A stretch of 64,000 bases of DNA, from the NCBI GenBank assembly GCA_019623805.1, contig CP053680.1, positions 3,140,001 to 3,204,000 of the forward strand, given 5' to 3'. Both the position numbers and the translations under genes were made by a program. The notes under the pieces were generated by a model. The model saw only the letters and a program-made list of their open reading frames with translations, searched no databases and was not told the DNA's origin. This document shows, piece by piece, positions 8,879-16,126 of the stretch; position 1 is the stretch's first letter, and every line of letters begins with the position of its first letter. Source of the stretch: Gammaproteobacteria bacterium (ex Lamellibrachia satsuma). GTDB taxonomy: Bacteria; Pseudomonadota; Gammaproteobacteria; Chromatiales; Chromatiaceae.

Positions 8879-10477
8879 GTGAATATCGTGTTTGGCCTAT
8901 TTGACCCGGAGCTCGATGGTGGCGACCCGAGCGGTCGTCTAAATCAATGGCGTCCAACAGTCTCCCTGCTGAGTCACGTCGATCTTCCCGTCAGCAGGCT
9001 CGAACTACTGGTTCAGCGTACGCATCTTGAGATGGCGCAGGCCGCGATCGCCGAGATGGCTGCATGTTCGCCTGAAACCCGTATTGTTTGTCACAATATC
9101 CACTTTCAGGATCCGTGGGATTTCGAGGAGGTGTTCGCGGTTTTGCACGATATCGTCGAGGATTACCCCTTCGATCCGGACAAGGCCGATTATTTTGCCC
9201 ATATGTCTGCGGGCACCCACGTCGCCCGTATCTGCCTGTTTCTTTTATGCGAGTCCAGACTGTTGCCCGGTCGCATGCTGCAAACCTATCCGGCCGATGC
9301 CTATGGTCTGGGTGCAGAGGCAGGCTGGCGCACGATTGACCTTACGCTTGCCCGATATGATCGCCTCGCACAGCGCTTTGAACGGCGCAAGGCGCGTGGA
9401 GAACAATTTCTTAAGTCCGGCATCGCAACCGAGAATCCTGCCTTCAATCGTATGATCGATGAGATAGAAACGGTCGCGATTGCTTCGCAACAACCGATTC
9501 TGTTGACCGGTCCCACCGGTGCCGGAAAATCGGTACTTGCGCAACGTATCTACGAGCTTAAACATCAACGTCACCAACTGAGCGGCGCCTTTGTGCCGGT
9601 TAATTGCGCAACACTGCGTGGTGACGCTGCGATGTCGACGCTCTTTGGTCATGGCAAAGGCGCTTTCACCGGCGCGATAAACGTTCGCGAGGGTTTGTTG
9701 AAGACCGCCGACCAGGGCCTGCTCTTTCTTGATGAGATCGGCGAGCTTGGTCCGGAGGAGCAGGCGATGTTGCTCACGGCGTTAGAGAAGGGACGCTTCT
9801 ATCCCATTGGCTCGGACAGGGAGGCGAGCAGCGATTTTCAGCTGATTGCAGGGAGCAACCGTGATCTGCGTGTCGAGGTTCGTGCCGGCCGTTTTCGCGA
9901 GGATCTACTTGCCCGCATCAATCTCTGGCATTTCGACCTGCCAGGTCTTCGCGAGCGCAGCGAGGACATCACACCCAATATCGTGTTTGAACTCGACAAG
10001 TTCGCAAGCCGCAACGGCCGGCAGGTAAGTTTTAATCGGGAGGTGATGCAGCGGTATCTCGATTTTGCACACTCCCCTTCGGCGATGTGGTGCGGCAACT
10101 TTCGCGATCTCAATGCCAGTGTCACGAGAATGGCGACGCTGGCAGGCAGTGGTCGTATCGACAGCCAAATTGTGGAGCGGGAGATCTCCAGGTTGGAGTG
10201 GTCCTGGATCAGGGAACAGCCCGTTGCGTCGGAGAGTTTCCTGGGTAAATTATTGCCGCCTGAAACAATTGATCAACTCGATCTGTTCGACCGGCTTCAG
10301 CTCGAACAGGTGGCAAAAGTCTGCCTCGAATGTGCTTCACTGTCGGAAGCCGGCCGCCGGCTGTTCGGCGTCTCTCGAACGCACAAGACATCGGTCAACG
10401 ACTCAGACCGATTACGTAAATACCTGGCACGTTTCGGGCTTGACTGGGGGGCTGTTCATTCAGATAGACGCTCCTGA
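8879..10477 (+). CDS. rtcR: RtcR, CARF-domain sigma54 transcriptional activator
   Basis: 532 residues. Residues about 1-180 form the RtcR-type CARF sensory domain, which in this family senses RNA-end or cyclic nucleotide ligands. An AAA+ sigma54-interaction domain follows with Walker A GPTGAGKS near residue 211, the GAFTGA loop near 261 and Walker B LLFLDEIGEL. A C-terminal helix-turn-helix (LSEAGRRLFGVSR) binds upstream activator sites. RtcR normally switches on RtcBA RNA repair genes, but none is in this window; the divergent operon encodes unrelated small proteins. The start is a GTG at 8879 with no visible ribosome site; TATAAT at 8867-8872 lies 6 bases upstream, so the mRNA may be leaderless. 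Confidence 0.9.
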   Translation: MNIVFGLFDPELDGGDPSGRLNQWRPTVSLLSHVDLPVSRLELLVQRTHLEMAQAAIAEMAACSPETRIVCHNIHFQDPWDFEEVFAVLHDIVEDYPFDPDKADYFAHMSAGTHVARICLFLLCESRLLPGRMLQTYPADAYGLGAEAGWRTIDLTLARYDRLAQRFERRKARGEQFLKSGIATENPAFNRMIDEIETVAIASQQPILLTGPTGAGKSVLAQRIYELKHQRHQLSGAFVPVNCATLRGDAAMSTLFGHGKGAFTGAINVREGLLKTADQGLLFLDEIGELGPEEQAMLLTALEKGRFYPIGSDREASSDFQLIAGSNRDLRVEVRAGRFREDLLARINLWHFDLPGLRERSEDITPNIVFELDKFASRNGRQVSFNREVMQRYLDFAHSPSAMWCGNFRDLNASVTRMATLAGSGRIDSQIVEREISRLEWSWIREQPVASESFLGKLLPPETIDQLDLFDRLQLEQVAKVCLECASLSEAGRRLFGVSRTHKTSVNDSDRLRKYLARFGLDWGAVHSDRRS

Positions 10478-10550
10478 TTGGCAGAAGGTAGTGGAAAGCT
10501 GAGACGTATGTAGTTTGAACTCACCCCCAGAGGGGGTAATTTTCCCTTGA

Positions 10551-11873
10551 TTATCTCGCCTGTGGGATAGTGACGAGGGCCACAGTGCCGAATTTTGGCG
10601 CAGGCTGCAGTTCAACGCTCCAGCCGTTTGCATCAGCCAGCTGGCGCACGATGGCCAAGCCCAAACCGCTGCCCCCAGTGGTGGTGCTGCGGGATTTTTC
10701 CAAACGATAGAAAGGGAGGAATACTGACTCTCTCTGATCAGCTGGAATACCCGGTCCCTGATCCTGAATTCTGATTTTGAGCAGGCTCTCGTCACACTCC
10801 AACTCGACCTTGATCGGCTTTGAGTCTCCGTAACGGATTGCATTTTCCAGCAGATTGGTAATGACACGGTGCAGCGCCAGTGGATTCAGTTTTCTCATGC
10901 AGGACTGGCTGTTCTCCCACTTGATCTCTCTGTCATAGGAGCGTGCGGCTTGGATGATGGTTTCCAAAACTTCGGCGATATCCGTCTCTACTTGCTCCTG
11001 CTTCTCGAGTTCCATGCTGATCTGCATGGTTTCACTGATCAGTCGGTTTATCGTGGCGAGATCCCGTTTGATTCCCGCCATCAGTTCTGGGTCCCCGCCT
11101 TCATCAGGCAGCATTTCCAAAGCCAATTGTACCTGGGTGAGCGGGGTGCGGAGGTCGTGGGAGATACCGGCCAACAACAGTGTCCTGTTGGCCAGCAACT
11201 CTTTGACCTGCTGGCTCATCTGATTGAAAGTCTGCGTCAGAACCTGCAACTCCTCCGGCCCTTCTTCTCTTATCGGCTTCGGCCAGCTGCCTTTTCCGAT
11301 CAGTCGTGCTGAACGGGAAACGCGTTCAAGGGGGATGGTGAGGCGTCGCGCCAGGAGCGCCGCGGTAAAAAAGGTAAGGGCCGTGCCAACACAAAACAGG
11401 AACAATAACGCAAGTGGTGGTTGGATGCCGATGCGTGAGCGGGGAAATCCCAGGCGCAGCTTTTGGCTATAGCCCGGTATCTCGGCCCAGATCCACTCAT
11501 TGTCTCTGGAATCACGGCTTGTCTTAAGGCGTACCTCGTCGCCAAGGCGCCGGGCGAGTGCCTGTTTGAGGAAATAGAAATAGGGTAGAAAATCGGTGTT
11601 GTCGGGAAGAGGGGTATTCGTGACTACAAGGGTCAGATCATGGTTTCGCTTCAGAATCTTGCGAAATGCCGGGCGCTCCGTCTCAGACAATTTGTCCCAG
11701 CGCTGAACGGAGTGCGTTATCACCGCCGCCAGATCGTCGGTGGCGCGTTTTCCCAAAGGGACCAATACATAGAAGGCCAATACACTCAGGGTCAGAAGCT
11801 GAAATCCGACAGAGACCAGCGCGATGGTGGCCAGCGTTCGGCCGAACAGGCTGTGGAATCGAAACAGTCCCAT
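10551..11873 (-). CDS. EnvZ-like sensor histidine kinase
   Basis: About 440 residues from ATG 11873, whose A overlaps the stop of the response regulator (TGATG); a longer frame from 11912 exists but the coupled start is preferred. Two membrane helices (residues about 14-40 and 150-175) flank a periplasmic sensor. Then come HAMP, the dimerisation/phosphoacceptor box GISHDLRTPLTQ, the N box (ITNLLENAIRYG) and ATP-lid G boxes (DQGPGIP, GGSGLGLAIV). It autophosphorylates on His and passes phosphate to the regulator encoded before it. Signal unknown; the divergent cytochrome/porin cluster is a reasonable target. Confidence 0.92.
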   Translation of the reverse strand: MGLFRFHSLFGRTLATIALVSVGFQLLTLSVLAFYVLVPLGKRATDDLAAVITHSVQRWDKLSETERPAFRKILKRNHDLTLVVTNTPLPDNTDFLPYFYFLKQALARRLGDEVRLKTSRDSRDNEWIWAEIPGYSQKLRLGFPRSRIGIQPPLALLFLFCVGTALTFFTAALLARRLTIPLERVSRSARLIGKGSWPKPIREEGPEELQVLTQTFNQMSQQVKELLANRTLLLAGISHDLRTPLTQVQLALEMLPDEGGDPELMAGIKRDLATINRLISETMQISMELEKQEQVETDIAEVLETIIQAARSYDREIKWENSQSCMRKLNPLALHRVITNLLENAIRYGDSKPIKVELECDESLLKIRIQDQGPGIPADQRESVFLPFYRLEKSRSTTTGGSGLGLAIVRQLADANGWSVELQPAPKFGTVALVTIPQAR

Positions 11874-12592
11874 CACTCTCCGCTGCGTGAGAACAGGTAG
11901 CCGGCACCCCAAATCGTGCGTAAAAAGATAGGCTCAGAGGGGTTGGATTCTATCTTCCGGCGCAGTCGATTTACGCAGACGTCGATGCTCCTGTCCAGGT
12001 GGGAGCGCTCATAACCTTTGGTGATCTCCATCAGTTTATCCCGGCTGAGTACCCGGCCTGAGTGTTCGAGAAAAACCCGCAGAAGAGTGAACTCTCCATG
12101 GGTCAGGGGTATCTCGTCTCCCTCCCGGGTGAGACGGTATTTATCCACGTCGAGGGAAAAGGGGCCGAATTCCAGCGCGGATTTTTCTACCGTTGCCGCG
12201 GGTCGATCCGCGTTATTCATGCGGCGCAGGACGGCGCGAATCCTTGCCAGTAATTCCCGCGGGTTGAAGGGTTTGGGGAGGTAGTCGTCAGCGCCGACCT
12301 CGAGGCCGATAATCCTGTCCAGCTCCTCTCCCCGGGCCGAGATGATGATGATGGGTTGATTGCCCTGGCTGCGCAGATTGCGGGCAAGCGACAGGCCGTC
12401 CTCTCCCGGCAGCATCAGGTCAAGGATGATCAGATCGACATGGTGCGTCTTGAGGTGGCGGGTCATAGCTGCCCCGTCTTCCACTGCAGCTACCTGGTAT
12501 CCCTCATTGGTCAGATACCGCTGCAACAGCGATCGGAGTTCAGCTTCGTCATCCACCACGAGAAGACGATAACGGGTCTCTTTGTTGGTCAT
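11873..12592 (-). CDS. OmpR-type response regulator
   Basis: 239 residues. Receiver domain with the acidic pair (VVDDEAEL), phosphoacceptor Asp in LIILDLMLPGEDG and conserved Lys in DDYLPKPFNPREL; then a winged-helix DNA-binding domain (LTHGEFTLLRVFLEHSGRVL, RSIDVCVNRLRRKIE). First gene of a two-gene operon with the histidine kinase. The region 12593-12759 must hold promoters for this operon and for the divergent cytochrome gene. Confidence 0.94.
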   Translation of the reverse strand: MTNKETRYRLLVVDDEAELRSLLQRYLTNEGYQVAAVEDGAAMTRHLKTHHVDLIILDLMLPGEDGLSLARNLRSQGNQPIIIISARGEELDRIIGLEVGADDYLPKPFNPRELLARIRAVLRRMNNADRPAATVEKSALEFGPFSLDVDKYRLTREGDEIPLTHGEFTLLRVFLEHSGRVLSRDKLMEITKGYERSHLDRSIDVCVNRLRRKIESNPSEPIFLRTIWGAGYLFSRSGE

Positions 12593-12759
12593 GCCGTATC
12601 CACGGGATGAAATATTTCTGAAACAACTCGTTACAACCTGTTACCGGCTGGTTAACGCCTCGGAAAATAACCCCATCATACTGCGTTTATTGCTCTGGGG
12701 CGGTGCTGCCTGCAACACGGAGCATGACTGAGATTCAGACACTATTAGGAGAAGAAAAC

Positions 12760-13398
12760 ATGCGACGCGTTCAGCAAAAGAATAACACATTTCGAATTCA
12801 CTCACTGCGGAGGGGTTTGGGACTTCTCTGTGTTTCCGCCTCGATGTTGTTGTGCGCCGGGGTGACGGTTGCCGGCGAACCGCAGCCGATGGCGACTGAC
12901 ATGAAACAGGTCCAGCAGTTGATGAAGCAACAGATTGGACTGATGAAGCCGGAGTTGCAGAAGCGGGTCAAGGCGCTCTCGCCCAAGACCAAAAAGATGC
13001 TCCTCACTATCTATGCGCAGCACTCCCGTCACAGCGCCAAGGTCACGTTGCGTCAAGTGATGCACGAGGTGCTTTCCGACTACCAGAGCATGGCAGCCGG
13101 CATCATGACCGACAATGCAGAACAGGCGGCTGACAGCGCCCGGCGTCTCGCCAATCACCGCATTCCCAGAGGCGGTCTGCTGCCTTATATGAATCTGGAT
13201 CAGATCAACGACAACAGCCTGGCGGCCCTCGATGGCTTCAACGCCAGCGTGGAAGGTACAGCAAAGCGTCTGGCCGATGCGGCTGACCAAGGGGACATGG
13301 GGAAGGCGGCCTCATATATGGATGACATCACTGGAGGGTGCGTGGGCTGCCACGCCATGTTTCGCGGTGTCCCTGGTCAGTCAAGTTTGTTGCGCTGA
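12760..13398 (+). CDS. periplasmic monohaem c-type cytochrome
   Basis: About 212 residues from ATG 12760 (GGAGAAG upstream); the frame from 12703 has no ribosome site. A long signal peptide (GLLCVSASMLLCAGVTVAG) is followed by a helical domain and a single C-terminal haem motif CVGCH. A four-helix fold with C-terminal CxxCH suggests a cytochrome c'/c556-like protein. First gene of a cluster with an outer membrane porin, a DUF2892 membrane protein and a second, similar cytochrome. Confidence 0.82.
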   Translation: MRRVQQKNNTFRIHSLRRGLGLLCVSASMLLCAGVTVAGEPQPMATDMKQVQQLMKQQIGLMKPELQKRVKALSPKTKKMLLTIYAQHSRHSAKVTLRQVMHEVLSDYQSMAAGIMTDNAEQAADSARRLANHRIPRGGLLPYMNLDQINDNSLAALDGFNASVEGTAKRLADAADQGDMGKAASYMDDITGGCVGCHAMFRGVPGQSSLLR

Positions 13399-13443
13399 TA
13401 CATAAATTATAAATAGAAAATTAAATATCCAGAGGAGTCGAAC

Positions 13444-14622
13444 ATGTTGATGAATAGAGGAAAAAATATCCTGGCAATTACGCTGCTCGGCAGCCTGCCG
13501 ATGGCTGCGAACGCGACCAACGGAGATCAGGTGTTGGGCGTGACTGCGACCCAATGGGGTATGGGTGGAGCCGTGGTGGCAGCACCACAGGATACCGGTA
13601 CCCTGCTCACCAACCCGGCGGGAATTGCCGAACTTGGAATCGAAGAGGCCAGATTCGATCTGAGTCCGGGTTTTCTTAATCCACCAAGAGAGGTCAATGG
13701 CAACGAGAGTGATTCCAACCTCTTTTTCATGCCGTCTGGAACTGCTGCGTTTAAAATCAACGACCAGCTCTATTTTGGTTTGGGTATGGCAGCCATCTCG
13801 GGTTTTGGTGTTGATTTTTCAGATGCACTTCCAATGCAAAACAATCAGCAGTTCGTGACAACCAAGGGATTTTTTAAGTTGGCGCCGTCGATTGCGTACA
13901 AAGTCAGTGACAAACTCTCTCTCGGTGGTTCTGTCAATATCGGCTACCAGAGTCTGGCACTTAGTACACCCGGCTTCACCTTTGCGCAAAATCAGCAATT
14001 TGGTTTTGGCGTGACACTGGGTGCGATCTATCACCTCAATGACAAGATGCAGCTCGGTGCGTCATGGGTCAGTAAGACGGAGGTAAGTGAACATGAATTC
14101 AATACAGCTGCAGGAAAGTTTGGCGTCGATATTGATATGCCCCAGACCTTTGCACTGGGTTTCGCCTTCCGTCCTCTCGACGGTATGTTGGTCGAACTGG
14201 ATGCCAAATGGATCGACTTCAGCGACACTATGGGATCGGTGAATATCAGCCATCCTGCCGGTTACACCCCGGGTGATTTCGGAATGATGGTGCCGTCAAC
14301 ACTGAACTTCGGGTGGGATGACCAACTGGTCATAGCCCTGGGCGTGCAGAAAGAGATAAACCCGAAGACGACTGTGCGGTTTGGCATCAACTATGCGGAG
14401 GCACCTTTTGGTGAAGAGGACGTGGACAACAACCTCGGTTCCGTGGCGATACCGGAACTGCATCTCTCACTGGGGCTGACGCGTAAACTCACTGATCGGA
14501 TCTCCGGTTCGTTCTCCTATACCCACGCCTTTGAAAATGAATTAACGTCCAATACCGGCTCCGGGAATACCATATCCATCGAGCAGAACATCGTCTACGT
14601 GCAGTTGAGCTACGCGCTTTGA
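13444..14622 (+). CDS. FadL/OmpP1/TodX-family outer membrane protein
   Basis: 392 residues with a signal peptide ending near ANATNG. The N-terminal plug region has the family pattern GMGGAVVAAPQDTGTLLTNPAG, followed by a beta barrel with repeated aromatic/alternating strands and a final strand ending LSYAL. FadL-type channels carry hydrophobic compounds such as fatty acids or aromatic hydrocarbons across the outer membrane. A strong GAGGAG lies just before the start. It is 45 bases after the cytochrome gene and likely cotranscribed with it. Confidence 0.9.
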   Translation: MLMNRGKNILAITLLGSLPMAANATNGDQVLGVTATQWGMGGAVVAAPQDTGTLLTNPAGIAELGIEEARFDLSPGFLNPPREVNGNESDSNLFFMPSGTAAFKINDQLYFGLGMAAISGFGVDFSDALPMQNNQQFVTTKGFFKLAPSIAYKVSDKLSLGGSVNIGYQSLALSTPGFTFAQNQQFGFGVTLGAIYHLNDKMQLGASWVSKTEVSEHEFNTAAGKFGVDIDMPQTFALGFAFRPLDGMLVELDAKWIDFSDTMGSVNISHPAGYTPGDFGMMVPSTLNFGWDDQLVIALGVQKEINPKTTVRFGINYAEAPFGEEDVDNNLGSVAIPELHLSLGLTRKLTDRISGSFSYTHAFENELTSNTGSGNTISIEQNIVYVQLSYAL

Positions 14623-14648
14623 TCTGGTCCGTATAAGTGGAAAACATT

Positions 14649-14855
14649 ATGACTATTGATAGAATTGTCCGCCTGATGGCGGGAGTGATGATCCTGCTGA
14701 GTCTGGCCCTGACTCACTATGTCCATCCTTACTGGGCGTTTTTGACCCTGTTTGTCGGCGCTAACCTGATGCAGAGCGGTATCACCAATATCTGTCCGCT
14801 CTCCAGTATCCTGAAAAAGTTTGGGGTGCCGGATGGAACAGCCTGTTCGGGTTGA
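14649..14855 (+). CDS. DUF2892 (YgaP-like) small membrane protein
   Basis: 68 residues from ATG 14649; a GTG at 14637 would add four residues. Two membrane helices (MAGVMILLSLALTHYVHPYWAFLTLFVG) and the family ending TNICPLSSILKKFGVP. DUF2892 domains often accompany rhodanese or sulfur-related genes. It is 26 bases after the porin and precedes a terminator-like hairpin. Confidence 0.85.
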   Translation: MTIDRIVRLMAGVMILLSLALTHYVHPYWAFLTLFVGANLMQSGITNICPLSSILKKFGVPDGTACSG

Positions 14856-14871
14856 TTACCTGAAATGAACG

Positions 14872-14899
14872 TTCGGGGCGTCTACAGAGGCGCCCCGAA
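14872..14899 (+). terminator. hairpin after DUF2892 gene
   Basis: Nine-base stem TTCGGGGCG / CGCCCCGAA around a ten-base loop, 16 bases after the stop codon. There is no long T run, so it may be a weak terminator or an mRNA-stabilising hairpin. Confidence 0.6.
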
Positions 14900-14965
14900 T
14901 TGATGAGAGACAATTTTTTCATGTGTTGCAGGCTAAAATGGCGGCAGCGCAAAATCGATAAACTA

Positions 14966-15097
14966 AGGAAACTTTGATTAATTGTCATTTCGAACGCAGT
15001 GAGAAATCTCATACCTCAAAACTTGGCTAGATGCCTTGTAGTTTGAGATCTCTCCTTATGGTCGAGATGACAATGACCCAATTAATCAGAGTTTCCC
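14966..15097. mobile_element. MITE-like inverted repeat element with TA target
   Basis: A 132-base non-coding element with terminal inverted repeats: left AGGAAACTTTGATTAATTG, right complement GGGAAACTCTGATTAATTG. The inverted homology continues inwards (TCATTTCGA against TCATCTCGA, and GAGATCTC internally). It is flanked by TA on each side (14964-14965, 15098-15099), as for Tc1/mariner-IS630-mobilised elements. It sits directly ahead of the cytochrome gene at 15135. Confidence 0.75.
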
Positions 15098-15134
15098 TAA
15101 CTTGGGACTGACCCAAAAAAGGAGAGATTCAACC

Positions 15135-15599
15135 ATGTGTAAGACTTGCTGGACCATTACTGCCCTGATGCTGATTGTGATACTGGGCATGGCCTACAAA
15201 TTTATCGTCGTGGGTAGCGTTGAACAGGCTACCGACGGGCGCTTGAGCCTGCAGTTGGAACCCGCCGAAAAGGATCTGGTGATGGCGGAGATGCGCGCTT
15301 TTCTGGTGACCGTGCAGCAGATCAATGAAGGTGTTGTTCAGGATGACATGAAAAAGGTTGCCGATGCCGCACGCAAAGTGGGACGCGCGGCGCAGGAAGC
15401 CGTGCCAGTCTCTTTGATGGGAAAACTGCCCCTCGATTTCAAGAAGCTGGGATTCGATACCCATACCAAATTTGACTCCCTGGCTCTGGATGCCGAGCAG
15501 TTCGGTGACAAGGAACAGACCCTGGGCGCATTGGCCGAACTGATGCAGAATTGCATCTCCTGTCATGCGGGTTACCGGATTGATTTGGTTCTGGAATAA
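15135..15599 (+). CDS. membrane-anchored monohaem c-type cytochrome
   Basis: 154 residues from ATG 15135 (GGAGAG 9 bases upstream); the frame from 15102 runs back to the edge of the MITE. An uncleaved-looking N-terminal helix (ITALMLIVILGMAYKFIVVG) is followed by a helical domain and a C-terminal haem motif CISCH. Similar in layout to the cytochrome at 12760-13398. The MITE just upstream may supply or disturb its promoter. Confidence 0.82.
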   Translation: MCKTCWTITALMLIVILGMAYKFIVVGSVEQATDGRLSLQLEPAEKDLVMAEMRAFLVTVQQINEGVVQDDMKKVADAARKVGRAAQEAVPVSLMGKLPLDFKKLGFDTHTKFDSLALDAEQFGDKEQTLGALAELMQNCISCHAGYRIDLVLE

Positions 15600-15726
15600 A
15601 GCTGGATTCAGTCAGGAACGCACGAGCCACTCCTGCTCTTTCATGCAGCAGGACTTTCCGTGAGTATAAACCCTGTGTAAACTATCTGGTGAACAAGTTA
15701 TATAAATCAATTGGTTAAAGGTTATA

Positions 15727-15750
15727 TGCGCGCACCTTCAGGTGCGCGCA
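15727..15750. repeat. perfect GC-rich hairpin
   Basis: Perfect ten-base stem TGCGCGCACC / GGTGCGCGCA with a TTCA loop, in the 175-base gap between the cytochrome and the gene at 15775. No T run follows, so it may be a terminator variant, a regulator site or a structured leader. Confidence 0.6.
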
Positions 15751-15774
15751 CTCAAAATGCCCTGATCTTTCAAT

Positions 15775-16119
15775 ATGATGAAACTTAGCAGCTCCATAAA
15801 CAGTTGGAATACACCTGAGTTCAGGGATGTGCTCAAGGATGAAATCGAGCAATTGGATGCCGAACAACTCCCTCTGCAACAGGGATTGGCAAACAGCAGT
15901 TATGTCGGCGAAACGCCCTTTCGTATGATGATCATCGGCGTGTCTGATGACTCAAACGCTGTTAGGGTGCATGCCGGTATTTTTTATGCCGGGATCATTG
16001 CGGGCTGCAACTGCTCCGATGATCCGACGCCTGTTGATGAACAGCCGGAGTATTGTGAAGTGGAAGTCGTTATCGATAAAACCACGGCGGAAGCGAAGAT
16101 CACTCTGGTTCAGGACTAG
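15775..16119 (+). CDS. conserved hypothetical protein
   Basis: 114 residues, no signal peptide. The N-terminal half is polar and helical (FRDVLKDEIEQLDAEQLPLQQGL); the C-terminal half has beta character with a small Cys pair (AGCNCSDDPTPVDEQPEYC) and ends in an alternating strand. The Cys-x-Cys plus acidic loop could bind a metal but that is speculation. Convergent with the GGDEF-EAL gene, 7 bases away. Family not recognised. Confidence 0.6.
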   Translation: MMKLSSSINSWNTPEFRDVLKDEIEQLDAEQLPLQQGLANSSYVGETPFRMMIIGVSDDSNAVRVHAGIFYAGIIAGCNCSDDPTPVDEQPEYCEVEVVIDKTTAEAKITLVQD

Positions 16120-16126
16120 ACGAATA

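Noticed and set aside
12798..13290. Minus-strand frames opposite the cytochrome gene
   Set aside because: No ribosome site or domain; the plus strand encodes a signal peptide and CxxCH.
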